From assembly GCF_946481715.1 (NCBI RefSeq), contig NZ_CAMLOV010000002.1:13545-77544 (forward strand): a stretch of 64,000 bases of DNA, in the 5' to 3' direction. A program made the position numbers and the translations under genes. Position 1 is the first letter of the stretch. The number at the start of each line of letters is the position of its first letter. Shown piece after piece: positions 27,411 through 36,129 of the stretch. The stretch is from an uncultured Mucilaginibacter sp. (GTDB lineage: Bacteria > Bacteroidota > Bacteroidia > Sphingobacteriales > Sphingobacteriaceae). A model generated the notes under the pieces. The model was not told the DNA's origin. It searched no databases and saw nothing but the letters and a program-made list of their open reading frames with translations.

Positions 27411-27420
27411 GCCCCTATCT

Positions 27421-28206
27421 ATGGAGCTAAAAGAATTCTATAACGCATTTCACGTTTGGTTAATACACAGGGGGCCTAACTACGCTGCCGGCATCATTGT
27501 TTTTTTTGTCGGGTTGTGGTTTATCCGATTTTTAAAGGGCCGCCTTCACAGCCGGATGGACCGGAACGAAGTCCACTCCTCTTTGCGGCCATTCTTTTTA
27601 AGCCTTACAATTACCGCCTTATATATACTGCTTATCATATTTGTAATGAATATTATCGGTTTCGAGCTAACCGTATTCACTACAATTATTGGTGCATTTA
27701 GCGTGGCAGCAGGTTTGGCCTTATCGGGCACCTTTCAAAATTTTGCCGGCGGCGTACTTATTTTATTATTAAAACCTTTTGAAATAGACGACAGCATTAT
27801 TGCCCAGGGGCAGGATGGCAAGGTTACGTCTATACAGATCTTCTACACCGTATTGATTACAGCCGATAACAAAACGGTTATTATCCCCAACGGCAAGCTG
27901 TTTAACGAGGTAATTGTAAACGTAACCCGCGAAGGTAAACGCCGCCTTGATTTTGAAATAAAATTGGGATACGCTGCGCCTATTCCGCAGGTAAAACAAA
28001 TCATCAATGATGCTATAAAAGCCATCCCGGCTATCCTGCACGAACCCGCAACCCGCGTAGGCGTAGTTGCCCTGGAGATAGACGGAGTAAGGTTTACCAT
28101 AAACGTTTGGGTAGAACCCGCTAATTTCCTCACCACCAAAATAGAGCTGCAGGAGCGCATCGTCATCGGCCTTGCCGCTGCCGGGGTGAAGCTGCCGGGA
28201 ATGTAA
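27421..28206 (+). CDS. mscS: MscS family mechanosensitive ion channel
   Basis: The 261-residue protein has three membrane helices (about 19-35, 57-80 and 85-112). The third is the Gly/Ala-rich pore helix (SVAAGLALSGTFQNFAGG), and the MscS signature LLLKPFEIDDSI follows, then the cytoplasmic beta and alpha/beta domains. The channel opens under membrane tension to release solutes in osmotic downshock. Length is close to E. coli MscS. It stands alone, convergent with the DUF58 gene. Confidence 0.92.
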   Translation: MELKEFYNAFHVWLIHRGPNYAAGIIVFFVGLWFIRFLKGRLHSRMDRNEVHSSLRPFFLSLTITALYILLIIFVMNIIGFELTVFTTIIGAFSVAAGLALSGTFQNFAGGVLILLLKPFEIDDSIIAQGQDGKVTSIQIFYTVLITADNKTVIIPNGKLFNEVIVNVTREGKRRLDFEIKLGYAAPIPQVKQIINDAIKAIPAILHEPATRVGVVALEIDGVRFTINVWVEPANFLTTKIELQERIVIGLAAAGVKLPGM

Positions 28207-28213
28207 TTTTAAC

Positions 28214-28340
28214 CATTTGTCATTTCGAGGGAAGCGCAGCGACGAGAAATCTTGTTAGACATGCACGGCGACTTTGCACGGCGAACTTTGCATTAACAAC
28301 AAGATTTCTCCCTCGTTCCTCGGTTCGAAATGACAAGTGG
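28214..28340. repeat. 127-bp inverted repeat between convergent genes
   Basis: Two 43-bp arms (28214-28256 and 28298-28340) are imperfect inverted copies sharing TTGTCATTTCGA and GAGAAATCTTGTT, around a GC-richer centre in which GCACGGCGA occurs twice. This resembles a dispersed palindromic element that I recall as common between genes in this group. It may act as a two-way terminator for the MscS and DUF58 genes. Confidence 0.8.
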
Positions 28341-28356
28341 GTGAGTACTCTAACCT

Positions 28357-29703
28357 CTAAATTCTCTGCTTCGCCTTCAATTCCAAATACCTGTTGATGG
28401 TATTAATTGTTAAATTTTGCGGGGTGCTGAGGATGGATTGTATGCCATGGGCAGATAATTCTTTTACGATGAGTTTTTTATCGTAAGCGAATTTCTCGGC
28501 AATGGTTTTGATGTAGATGCCTTCAACATCTTTGGCGGGCTGCTCGCTTACCAGTTTCAGTTCGGTATTCTCAAAGAAAACCACCAGCAGCAAATGGAAT
28601 TTTGAAATCCGCTTTAAAAATGGCAATTGCCTTTGCAGGGCCGGCATACTCTCGTAATTGGTGAAAAATACTACCAGGCTGCGCTGTTTTATTACGTTAC
28701 GAATAGTGCTGTAAAGCGCCTCCATATTGGTTTCGAGGTAGCGCGTTTTCTCTTTGAATAATATCTCTAATATCTTATTGATCTGCGTGGGGCGTTTATC
28801 TGCAGCCAGTACAGCGCCTACCTTTTCGGCAATGGTTATCAGGCCTGCTTTGTCCTCCTTTAAAAGCGCAACGTTTGATAGCACCAGGCTTGCGTTAATA
28901 GCATAATCCAGCAGGCTTAAGCCTTCAAATGGCATCTTCATGGCGCGCGATTTATCTATCACGCAATACACCTGCTGCGATTTTTCGTCGGTGTAAGAGT
29001 TGGTCATTAATGTACCCTGCCGCGCCGATGCCTTCCAGTTGATGTTGCGGTAATCATCGCCGGCAACGTAGGTTTTTATCTGCTCAAACTCCAGGCTTTG
29101 CCCAAGGCGGCGTATTTTTTTGATACCGATCTCGGTAAGGCGATTGGAGATGGCCAATAGCTCGTACTTACGCATCTGCAAAAAAGAGGGGTACACCGGC
29201 AGTACTTCGGCCTGCCCGAAATTAAAGCGCCTGCTTACAAGTGCAAGCGGCGAGCGCACAAACACCCTGATGCTGCCAAACGCGTATTCGCCGCGTTTAA
29301 GCGGCCTTAAGTAGTAGGTGATGCGCTTGTGTTCGCCGGCTTTTAAAGCGGTTTTAAACAGCACATCGCGCCGCTGGAACTGCACCGGGATCTCATCTAT
29401 TATCCCCGCAGCTACCGTAAACGGATACCGGTTTTCGATATAAATGCCCAGTTCATTATCATCGCTGTTGCTCAGCCTTTCGGGCGCATGCCTTTTGGCA
29501 AAAATGGCACTGGGTATACGGTAAAGCAGTACGATATCTATAAAAGTTAGCGCCACCACGGCCCAAAAGAAAACCATGGGCACCGCGCCAAGCCAGGGGA
29601 AGAAAAACGAGAATAAAAACAGCACAACGCTGCCGGCCAGCAATGCAAATAGCCTGCGTGTAAAAAACAAATTGGTGTAAAACAGATCTAAAAATTTCTT
29701 CAC
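28357..29703 (-). CDS. DUF58 domain-containing membrane protein
   Basis: The 448-residue protein has two membrane helices near the N-terminus (about 17-35 and 39-60) and a DUF58 domain at about 190-300, including GQSLEFEQIKTYVAGDDYRNINW. The C-terminal part has a von Willebrand A-like layout but no complete metal-site motif that I can point to. DUF58 proteins are almost always encoded next to MoxR ATPases. Here the MoxR gene lies 6 bp upstream. The pair is thought to act in protein maturation or envelope stress, with no settled reaction. It is the last gene of a six-gene minus-strand run. Confidence 0.88.
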   Translation of the reverse strand: MKKFLDLFYTNLFFTRRLFALLAGSVVLFLFSFFFPWLGAVPMVFFWAVVALTFIDIVLLYRIPSAIFAKRHAPERLSNSDDNELGIYIENRYPFTVAAGIIDEIPVQFQRRDVLFKTALKAGEHKRITYYLRPLKRGEYAFGSIRVFVRSPLALVSRRFNFGQAEVLPVYPSFLQMRKYELLAISNRLTEIGIKKIRRLGQSLEFEQIKTYVAGDDYRNINWKASARQGTLMTNSYTDEKSQQVYCVIDKSRAMKMPFEGLSLLDYAINASLVLSNVALLKEDKAGLITIAEKVGAVLAADKRPTQINKILEILFKEKTRYLETNMEALYSTIRNVIKQRSLVVFFTNYESMPALQRQLPFLKRISKFHLLLVVFFENTELKLVSEQPAKDVEGIYIKTIAEKFAYDKKLIVKELSAHGIQSILSTPQNLTINTINRYLELKAKQRI

Positions 29704-29709
29704 CTGCGT

Positions 29710-30687
29710 TTATCGTGGTATCTCAATTTTTTGGATTATCTGGGCAATCACATCATCCGGTAAAACGCCTTCCATTTCCTTATCGGGGGTAAGCATAATG
29801 CGGTGGCGCAAAACAGGGGCGGCCACTAAAATAATATCGTCGGGCGTTACAAAATCGCGGCCGTTTATGGCGGCCATGGCCTTGGCAGCGCTTACAATGG
29901 CCAGTGATGCACGCGGCGAACCGCCCAGGTATATAGAGCGGTTGTTGCGCGTTTCGTGGATGATCTGCGCGGCAAAGGCCAGTATTTTGGGTTCTACGTA
30001 CAGCGCCCGTACTTGTTGGCGCAGGGCAATAATATCTTCGCCGGCCAAAACCGGTTCTATCTCGTTTAACTGGTCGGATGTTTTTTGCTGGTGTTGCTGC
30101 GTTACAATGGCTATCTCCTCCTCCAGCGATGGGTATTTGATCTCTATTTTGAAAAGGAAACGGTCAAGCTGCGCTTCGGGCAGGCGGTAGGTGCCTTCCT
30201 GCTCTACCGGGTTTTGGGTGGCCAATACAATAAAGGGTTCCTCCATTTTGTAGGTGTGGCTATCCATGGTTACCTGCCGCTCTTCCATCACCTCAAACAA
30301 AGCCGACTGTGTTTTGGCAGGTGCACGGTTTATCTCATCTATCAAAATAATATTACCGAAGATAGGCCCCCGTTTAAACTCAAACCCCGCCGTTTTGGGG
30401 TTAAAGACCGAAGTGCCCAGCACGTCGGACGGCATCAGGTCGGGCGTAAACTGTACCCGCGAATATTTGGCATCTATTGCTTTGGCAATAAGTTTAGCCG
30501 TAAGTGTTTTGGCAACACCGGGCACGCCTTCTATCAGGATATGCCCATCGGCCAGTATGCCGGCAATAACCAGGTCGATAACGTGCTGCTGCCCTACAAT
30601 TATTTTTGCGAGGGTAGTTTTTATTTGTTCAACAGCACTGCTAAGCTTGCCAAGGTCTGTTCGTTGTTCAAAGTGTTCATTTTCCAT
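29710..30687 (-). CDS. MoxR family AAA+ ATPase
   Basis: The 325-residue protein has Walker A GVPGVAKT, Walker B IILIDEINRAPAKTQSAL, the VATQNPVEQEGTYRLPEAQL sensor region, and the C-terminal lid. MoxR ATPases are chaperone-like and often help assemble metal centres or protein complexes together with VWA or DUF58 partners. It overlaps the DUF4350 gene by 11 bp and is followed by DUF58 after 6 bp, so the three are tightly coupled. The client is unknown. Confidence 0.93.
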   Translation of the reverse strand: MENEHFEQRTDLGKLSSAVEQIKTTLAKIIVGQQHVIDLVIAGILADGHILIEGVPGVAKTLTAKLIAKAIDAKYSRVQFTPDLMPSDVLGTSVFNPKTAGFEFKRGPIFGNIILIDEINRAPAKTQSALFEVMEERQVTMDSHTYKMEEPFIVLATQNPVEQEGTYRLPEAQLDRFLFKIEIKYPSLEEEIAIVTQQHQQKTSDQLNEIEPVLAGEDIIALRQQVRALYVEPKILAFAAQIIHETRNNRSIYLGGSPRASLAIVSAAKAMAAINGRDFVTPDDIILVAAPVLRHRIMLTPDKEMEGVLPDDVIAQIIQKIEIPR

Positions 30688-31867
30688 GTGAGCCGGATTG
30701 GGTATAAAATTTTTCTATAAGCTGGTTTAGTAGTATAAGTTCATTGTCGTTTACCGCACTTTTTTGATTGATAGCGCTGATGGCGTTCACCAGTTTTTCG
30801 GCAAGGGGTTGCTCAATGCCGGTTTTATTGGTGAGGATAGGTATAAAATCTTTTTCATAACTCACCGCCTTTAAGTTGAAAGCGGTACGCAAGTGCTCAG
30901 AAAAGTACATTATTTTTTTTGCGGCGATGTTAGCATTGTCGCGTTGCTCGTAATATACGTTCCCAACTACGGTAACAAACTCCAGCGTGTTGTTTTTTAA
31001 AGGCTCTACCACAGGTATAATGCGCTGGCGGCGTTTTACCTCGTACAATACAAAAAGCAGCAACGCAGCAAGGGCAATATAATAGGCCCATTTCAGTTCG
31101 GGGTGGCTAAAAAATACCCGTAAAAAAGAAATGTTTGCAGCCTCGTCTCCATTTTGGTATTGGTCCCAGTAAACGTTTTTGGCAGGGGGCAGGTATGATA
31201 GTGTTTTGGCGGCAAATTCCGCACCGTAAGATTGCAGTATATTGCAATTGGTTAGCAGTAAGGGGTTCGCCATCAGGTACAGGTTGCCTTTGCCAAATTT
31301 GTACCCGATGTAGCTTGGGTGCTTATATTCGTTTTGCCCCAGCACTACAGCTTTTGTGGTGTCGAATTTTTTAAAGTACCGGCTATTTACATTTGTGCTG
31401 TTATAAAAGAGGTAGTTGGTAGGGTTTTTTAACTGCGGGTTTGAGAAGTTAAAGCCAACCTGTTTTATCATTAATTCCGGTTCTGAACTAAGCTTTAAAG
31501 TATCTGTTATAAAACCGCTCCAATCCTTTGCCGCTATAAAAACCGAGTTGCCTGCCTTTATATATTTAAGCATGGCGTTAAAATCGTTCTTATCGATACT
31601 CACCGAGTTGGCGATGATAATGTAATTGCCGGGCTTTAGCGTACTATCCTTAAAAACCTGGTAAGCCGAGCGGTTGGTAGTACTTAACGTGGCACCCGGG
31701 AAAATATCAGGCAGTTGGTGGTAAAGTATATAGGTGCCGTATGGTATCTTATCAGATGCTTTTAAGGTATTTTCCCAATTAATTGCAAGGGGCCGGTTGT
31801 ATTGCGCCACCAGGTAAAGTACAAGCAATACCGATGCGATGCCGAGATATATTTTGTATCCTTTCAT
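30677..31867 (-). CDS. DUF4350 domain-containing membrane protein
   Basis: The 396-residue protein has a membrane helix at the N-terminus (about 5-22) and another at about 262-280. Between them lies the DUF4350 domain, a glutamine-amidotransferase-like fold with YILYHQLPDIFPGATL and IKAGNSVFIAA. The C-terminal part is cytoplasmic and helical. Family members sit in MoxR-DUF58 clusters; no reaction has been established as far as I know. It is 1 bp from the DUF4129 gene and overlaps the MoxR gene. Confidence 0.85.
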   Translation of the reverse strand: MKGYKIYLGIASVLLVLYLVAQYNRPLAINWENTLKASDKIPYGTYILYHQLPDIFPGATLSTTNRSAYQVFKDSTLKPGNYIIIANSVSIDKNDFNAMLKYIKAGNSVFIAAKDWSGFITDTLKLSSEPELMIKQVGFNFSNPQLKNPTNYLFYNSTNVNSRYFKKFDTTKAVVLGQNEYKHPSYIGYKFGKGNLYLMANPLLLTNCNILQSYGAEFAAKTLSYLPPAKNVYWDQYQNGDEAANISFLRVFFSHPELKWAYYIALAALLLFVLYEVKRRQRIIPVVEPLKNNTLEFVTVVGNVYYEQRDNANIAAKKIMYFSEHLRTAFNLKAVSYEKDFIPILTNKTGIEQPLAEKLVNAISAINQKSAVNDNELILLNQLIEKFYTQSGSHGK

Positions 31868-32611
31868 TTACAGCATTTTTTTAAAATCGGTAAACAAAGT
31901 GTTAATTCTCTCGTAGGCATGCTCGTCAACAGGGAAATCGCCGTACCACACATATTCAAACTGCCGGGTTAATACACCGAATGAGCGGCGTTGCTCGTCA
32001 TTACTTATCTCATTTAAATAGGCGGTATTGGTTTTGCCTATTTGCCAGTTGATAAGGCGGGCATCGTTCAGTTGCTTTAAACTACGCAAGTATAACAGGC
32101 GCACTGCAAGCCGGTAGTTGCGTTGCTTCCAGTAATTCTCTATCGCCTCATCAAAATTTATCTGGTTGATGTTCTCGAGCGATTCCGCATACGGTATGGC
32201 CACTTCTTTTGATTTACGGCGCAGTATGTTTTCTAAGCCCAGCACCTTAATAATAATATAAACCGCAAAGCCTATGGCTAATGCTATAGCAATTGGCTTT
32301 CCGAAGGTCATCGACTGCCCTCCGCCGCCATCCCCGCCGCTAAACAGCTTATCCAGCTGATGCCATATCCAGCGCCAAAACCTATCCCACCAGGTATCTG
32401 TGTCGGCCTCTTCCCGGTAGTAGTCGTACTGGGGGTCGTCTTTATATCTTTTTATGCTTGCTGCATTAAACTGGCGAAGGTTAACCTTTGAAGTATCAAA
32501 TTTAATTTCTGCAGAATCGGCCTTTACCAATGCTTTATGCACAGGTGCCGCGCCGCCAAACCGGCAGGCAAGTACGATAAATAGGCAAGTAATTACAAAA
32601 AGCCTGCGCAT
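31868..32611 (-). CDS. DUF4129 domain-containing membrane protein
   Basis: I start the protein at the ATG at 32611 (247 residues, MRRLFVITCLFIVLACRF). That gives a signal sequence and places the start 4 bp after the stop of the upstream gene; the longer ORF from 32665 would overlap that gene by 50 bp. A single membrane helix is at about 118-136. The C-terminal DUF4129 region carries RLAVRLLYLRSLKQL and ends with an aromatic-rich FEYVWYGDFP motif, as in transglutaminase-associated DUF4129 proteins. Its role in the MoxR cluster is unknown. Confidence 0.85.
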   Translation of the reverse strand: MRRLFVITCLFIVLACRFGGAAPVHKALVKADSAEIKFDTSKVNLRQFNAASIKRYKDDPQYDYYREEADTDTWWDRFWRWIWHQLDKLFSGGDGGGGQSMTFGKPIAIALAIGFAVYIIIKVLGLENILRRKSKEVAIPYAESLENINQINFDEAIENYWKQRNYRLAVRLLYLRSLKQLNDARLINWQIGKTNTAYLNEISNDEQRRSFGVLTRQFEYVWYGDFPVDEHAYERINTLFTDFKKML

Positions 32612-32615
32612 AATA

Positions 32616-33467
32616 TTAATATTCCTCTGTGGGCAAATGGGTTGTACCGGCATTGTGCTTGCCAAGCATTTCTATTCGTTGCATCAGGCTGTTATCGTCT
32701 CGTTGTTCGGTAAAGCTGTAGTAGCATAGTGCCACCGCTATCATGGGGAGGATATAAAAAAACTGGAGGGTATTAAGGGCTATGGCAATACCTATCCCTT
32801 GTGCTTCGGGTTGGTTTACATCGGTTAAGTATAAAATTAAGCCTGCAATTATCCCCAGCGGGATGCATAGCAAGATGGTAATGGCAAGTATAAGCACCAT
32901 CATAACCACCAGGGCCGACATTAAATGCCACCACTTGTTTTTTATTAAGGTAAATGCCAGCCCAAAAGCATAACTAAAACTGGCATTCTCCAACGTCATA
33001 ATGGCGATGATAAGCAATAAAATGGGCATAAAATAAATACCCGGCAGCACGCACAGCAATGTGCCGAGTGCCAAAAGCGCAAAAAGGGCAATACCGCTGC
33101 CGGCCACCCGCAGCAGGTAGTATTTTACATATGCCCATACCTCTTCTACCGTTGGCGCTTCTTTGCCCTTTTCGTGATATAGGGCGATAAACGAAAAAGA
33201 TGTTAACGCAAGAAAAATAAAATTGATGTAGCCTGCAATTGCTGTTAAAATATAAGTGGTGCTACTTATTGCTTCGCCCTGGTTTTGCAGCTGAAACCGT
33301 TGCGTTAAGCCAAACATAGAAACAACCAGCCCGGCTACCCAAAAAATGCCGCATATATAAACATAGGCCTTTAAAAGCGGACGAAAATTCTGTTTCAAAA
33401 AAAGGATACTGTCGTCAACGGTTTCTCCTAAATTACGTATCCTGGCAAGCTCAACCTTTGGCAGCAT
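32616..33467 (-). CDS. Multi-pass membrane protein of the MoxR/SpoIIM cluster
   Basis: The 283-residue protein has about six hydrophobic segments with a cytoplasmic-looking N-terminus (KVELARIRNLGETVDDSI). The layout resembles membrane domains of the glycerophosphoryl-diester-phosphodiesterase-like DUF type, but I do not recognise a definite family. It lies between the SpoIIM gene (12 bp upstream) and the DUF4129 gene (4 bp downstream), so it is part of the same operon. Its tail shows YYSFTEQRDD, a motif often seen at the end of such domains. Confidence 0.75.
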   Translation of the reverse strand: MLPKVELARIRNLGETVDDSILFLKQNFRPLLKAYVYICGIFWVAGLVVSMFGLTQRFQLQNQGEAISSTTYILTAIAGYINFIFLALTSFSFIALYHEKGKEAPTVEEVWAYVKYYLLRVAGSGIALFALLALGTLLCVLPGIYFMPILLLIIAIMTLENASFSYAFGLAFTLIKNKWWHLMSALVVMMVLILAITILLCIPLGIIAGLILYLTDVNQPEAQGIGIAIALNTLQFFYILPMIAVALCYYSFTEQRDDNSLMQRIEMLGKHNAGTTHLPTEEY

Positions 33468-33479
33468 TATTATAAAATA

Positions 33480-34430
33480 TCAAATGGTATACAATTTTTT
33501 GTTTAGGCGTATGGGGTATAAAATTACGTACCACACTATAAAAAAGAACGACGCGGATAGAATAGCGATACTAAGCCAAACCGGCATTTCGGTATGGCGG
33601 GTAACAAAACTTTCAAATACAGCTGCAACTGCCACAATAGGCAATATGCCGCAAACCACTTTCATGCCATCCGCAGCCCCCTTTTTTATAGATACAGCGC
33701 GCGTGTAGGTTTGCGGGAACAGTATGCTGTTGCCCAAAATAAGGCCGGCGCCGCCTGCTATAATAATTGACGAAATTTCGAGCGTGCCATGTATAAATAC
33801 AACTAATACCGATTGGATGCCTAAACCGTGGCTGATAAAATAATATTCGAAGGCTCCCAGCATTAATCCGTTAAAGAAAAGTACGTACAACGTACCTACC
33901 GAAAAAAATATGCCCGATACAAAACTGAAAAGGGTAACCTGCATGTTGTTTTTGGCTATCTGGTAAAACATGGAAAACGAATCGCCATGCTTGTAAACCC
34001 CAAAAGGGTCGCCTTTGGCAATGTTTTCCGAAGTCATGTTCACATATTCGTCGCCCAGGATCAGCCTTAAAAAGGTATCATCGTATTTTGCAGATATCAT
34101 TCCTACAAAAAAGAAAGCCGTAAAAAACAGCAGGGAGTATAATAGCTGGCGGCGGTAGTTTCCAAATAACAAGGGCAGCTCAAACTGCCAGTATAAAATG
34201 ATACGGTTGGTTTTTTCTTTTTTGTTTTTATAGATAGACTGGTGGAACCCTGCTGCAAGTTTATTAAGGAATGCCGTAGTCTTAGAATTAGGGTAAAATG
34301 TTTTGGCAAAGGCCAGGTCATCGGTGATAGCTATAAACCGTGCAGCAAGCTCATCCGGGTCGCGGGTGGGGGTGCTGTTATAACTATTCCAACGTTCTGA
34401 GTTTTGCTTTACAAACAAGGCCTCACGCAT
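33480..34430 (-). CDS. Stage II sporulation protein M (SpoIIM) family membrane protein
   Basis: The 316-residue protein has a soluble N-terminus of about 100 residues (MREALFVKQNSERWNSYN) and then five to six membrane helices. The SpoIIM/DUF95 pattern is seen in FFNGLMLGAFEYYF and VFIHGTLEISSIIIAGGAGL. This organism group does not sporulate, so the name reflects homology only. In many phyla the gene sits with RDD, MoxR and DUF58 genes, as here. It is the first gene of the minus-strand run and is divergent from the RDD gene. Confidence 0.9.
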   Translation of the reverse strand: MREALFVKQNSERWNSYNSTPTRDPDELAARFIAITDDLAFAKTFYPNSKTTAFLNKLAAGFHQSIYKNKKEKTNRIILYWQFELPLLFGNYRRQLLYSLLFFTAFFFVGMISAKYDDTFLRLILGDEYVNMTSENIAKGDPFGVYKHGDSFSMFYQIAKNNMQVTLFSFVSGIFFSVGTLYVLFFNGLMLGAFEYYFISHGLGIQSVLVVFIHGTLEISSIIIAGGAGLILGNSILFPQTYTRAVSIKKGAADGMKVVCGILPIVAVAAVFESFVTRHTEMPVWLSIAILSASFFFIVWYVILYPIRLNKKLYTI

Positions 34431-34504
34431 ACATTAATCAGGGTGTTTTTTTTTGTTAAAATAGCAACAAATATTTAATGTAAAAGCATAAATTGTTCAA
34501 TCAG

Positions 34505-34518
34505 CAAATATATATTTG
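34505..34518. promoter_or_regulatory. Palindromic divergent -7 boxes between SpoIIM and RDD genes
   Basis: CAAATATATATTTG is a perfect 14-bp palindrome that reads TATATTTG (TAnnTTTG) on both strands. On the plus strand the box is 34511-34518, 6 bp before the RDD ATG; on the minus strand it faces the SpoIIM operon with a leader of about 70 bp. Two polymerases could not use it at once, which would tie the two units together. No strong -33 element is seen on either side. Confidence 0.35.
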
Positions 34519-34524
34519 TTACGC

Positions 34525-35292
34525 ATGCCAACTATAAAAATAACCACCACGCAGAACATCGATATCGATTATGAAGTAGCCAGCCTTAGCCAGCGCATAT
34601 CCGCACGTATTATTGATTATGTGGTGTTTATGTGCGTTTATACCGCTATAGTGACGATGTTCGCCATTTATTACGGCGTGGAAGACAACTCCCCCCAAGC
34701 TGCCGAAGGCTTTGGTAGCGGTTTTGTTGTACTGATAGGCGTTTGGGTGGCACTATGTGCTTTGTACGATTTGCTTACAGAGGTTTTTTTTAACGGGCAA
34801 AGCGTTGGCAAGCGGTCGGTTAAAATAAAGGTAATAAGCCTAAGTGGCAACAGGCCAAGTATAGGGCAATACATATTGCGCTGGCTGTTCCGCACCATTG
34901 ATTTTGGCATTACTTTAGGGTCGGCGGCTATGGTAAGCGTGGCATTTTCTGACAATAAACAACGCTTAGGCGATATGGTGGCCGGTACTACGGTGGTACA
35001 AACTACGCCACGCAATAATTTTAACGACCTGGTATTTGGCCAGCCCGAGGGCGACTATGAGCCTACTTATAAAGAAGTAATGCAGCTAACAGATACCGAT
35101 GTTGTGCTGATACACGATGTAATAAAAAATTTCAACAGAACGCGCAATAGCTATCTGGTTTATAAGCTGGCCATCAGGATAAAGCGGTTTTTGAAAGTGG
35201 CATACCCAAGCCATATAAACGAGTACCAGTTTTTAGAAATTGTACTTAAGGATTATAACTATCTTACAGGCAGAGGAGAATTTACTGCGTAA
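34525..35292 (+). CDS. RDD family membrane protein
   Basis: I start at the ATG at 34525 (255 residues) rather than the TTG at 34516, which overlaps a -7-like box. The RDD domain begins VASLSQRISARIIDYVVF, with the Arg and Asp that name the family, followed by three or four membrane helices (about 30-52, 70-95, 120-150). The C-terminal 80 residues are soluble and helical. RDD proteins are linked to transport or osmotic roles, without a general mechanism. Its divergent position next to the SpoIIM-DUF4129-MoxR cluster is typical for this family. Its 3' end overlaps the DUF2752 gene by 11 bp on the other strand. Confidence 0.88.
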   Translation: MPTIKITTTQNIDIDYEVASLSQRISARIIDYVVFMCVYTAIVTMFAIYYGVEDNSPQAAEGFGSGFVVLIGVWVALCALYDLLTEVFFNGQSVGKRSVKIKVISLSGNRPSIGQYILRWLFRTIDFGITLGSAAMVSVAFSDNKQRLGDMVAGTTVVQTTPRNNFNDLVFGQPEGDYEPTYKEVMQLTDTDVVLIHDVIKNFNRTRNSYLVYKLAIRIKRFLKVAYPSHINEYQFLEIVLKDYNYLTGRGEFTA

Positions 35293-35617
35293 TATAAATA
35301 CCAATCTTAAAAAGGTAAGCGCCGGTTATTAGTATAGCGGCGAGGATACTTAAGCCCTTTTTCGCGCGGTCCAGTTGCGGAGACTGATACGCCAGCCTAA
35401 GCAGGCTAATAACAAACAAAAGTATTAATGGGATGGTGGCCGGGTAAAGCGAAAGGCTTGCCGGCAGGTGCCCGTGCAGTAACTCGATGGCCGAGCGCTG
35501 GAAACCGCAACCCGGGCAATCTATACCGGTGAGTTTTTTAAAAGGGCAGGGTATAAAAAAAGTTTGCAGCCACCCGTAATTAAACAAATGGCTGCAGAAC
35601 AAATTTTTTAAAAGCAT
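35282..35617 (-). CDS. DUF2752 family small membrane protein
   Basis: The 111-residue protein has the DUF2752 signature CPFKKLTGIDCPGCGFQRS near residues 24-42 and two or three membrane helices after it. The Cys residues could bind metal or form disulfides; function is unknown. It starts 1 bp after the DUF805 gene, so the two are probably co-transcribed. Confidence 0.88.
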   Translation of the reverse strand: MLLKNLFCSHLFNYGWLQTFFIPCPFKKLTGIDCPGCGFQRSAIELLHGHLPASLSLYPATIPLILLFVISLLRLAYQSPQLDRAKKGLSILAAILITGAYLFKIGIYITQ

Positions 35618-35618
35618 A

Positions 35619-35996
35619 TTAACTTACCGGTTCTTCGGCATCAAAAGGTTTCTGGTAGTCGTAGGCGCCAAATCCCTGCCTGCCTTTAGGGTCTTCGCCA
35701 TATTCGTTTTCGCCGGCGGTGCCATCAGTACAAGCGAGGATCAGGTTATAAATCGGGATCAGGATAAACCAGCCGCTTTTGTTTACATCGTGCATCCTGC
35801 GCACGAGGACTGCTATAGAAGGTATAAGCACGCCGATGGAATAAATATTATACAGGTATGGAACACCAAACCTACTTAACATGGCCAGTATAATGGAAAT
35901 GATCAAATTGAACAACACGAAATACCAGTATTCGCTACGCCTGGACCGGCCGCTGAATTGTGCATATTTTTGAAACACTGCAAAGTAATAGTTCAT
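35619..35996 (-). CDS. DUF805 family membrane protein
   Basis: The 125-residue protein has the DUF805 pattern: FSGRSRRSEYWYFVLF at 14-29, then two or more membrane helices, and RRMHDVNKSGWFILIP at about 66-81. It ends in an acidic tail with GENEYGEDPKGR. This family is widespread and has no known function. It is the upstream partner of the DUF2752 gene. Confidence 0.9.
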   Translation of the reverse strand: MNYYFAVFQKYAQFSGRSRRSEYWYFVLFNLIISIILAMLSRFGVPYLYNIYSIGVLIPSIAVLVRRMHDVNKSGWFILIPIYNLILACTDGTAGENEYGEDPKGRQGFGAYDYQKPFDAEEPVS

Positions 35997-36129
35997 TTTT
36001 TTTGAGTTTTAAGGTTTAAGCAATAGTTTGTTTTAGATTCTAAATATATGAAAAGGAATTATAAAATGTAGGGTTGTTAAAATTTTTTAACCCAAAAATT
36101 ATTCTTTTACTATCAGTAGTTTTACACCG

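Larger units (their letters stand above)
26950..27420. other. Intergenic region between groL and the MscS gene (471 bp)
   Basis: It holds a period-7 palindromic word array (26986-27075), the groL terminator (27096-27131), about 270 bp with no supported gene, and a TAnnTTTG box at 27403-27410 just before the mscS start. Right after groL, CAGGCCCC occurs twice in a row. Confidence 0.7.

Noticed and set aside
30085..30720. Plus-strand open frame of 211 codons opposite the MoxR gene
   Set aside because: It is the antisense shadow of conserved AAA+ motifs.
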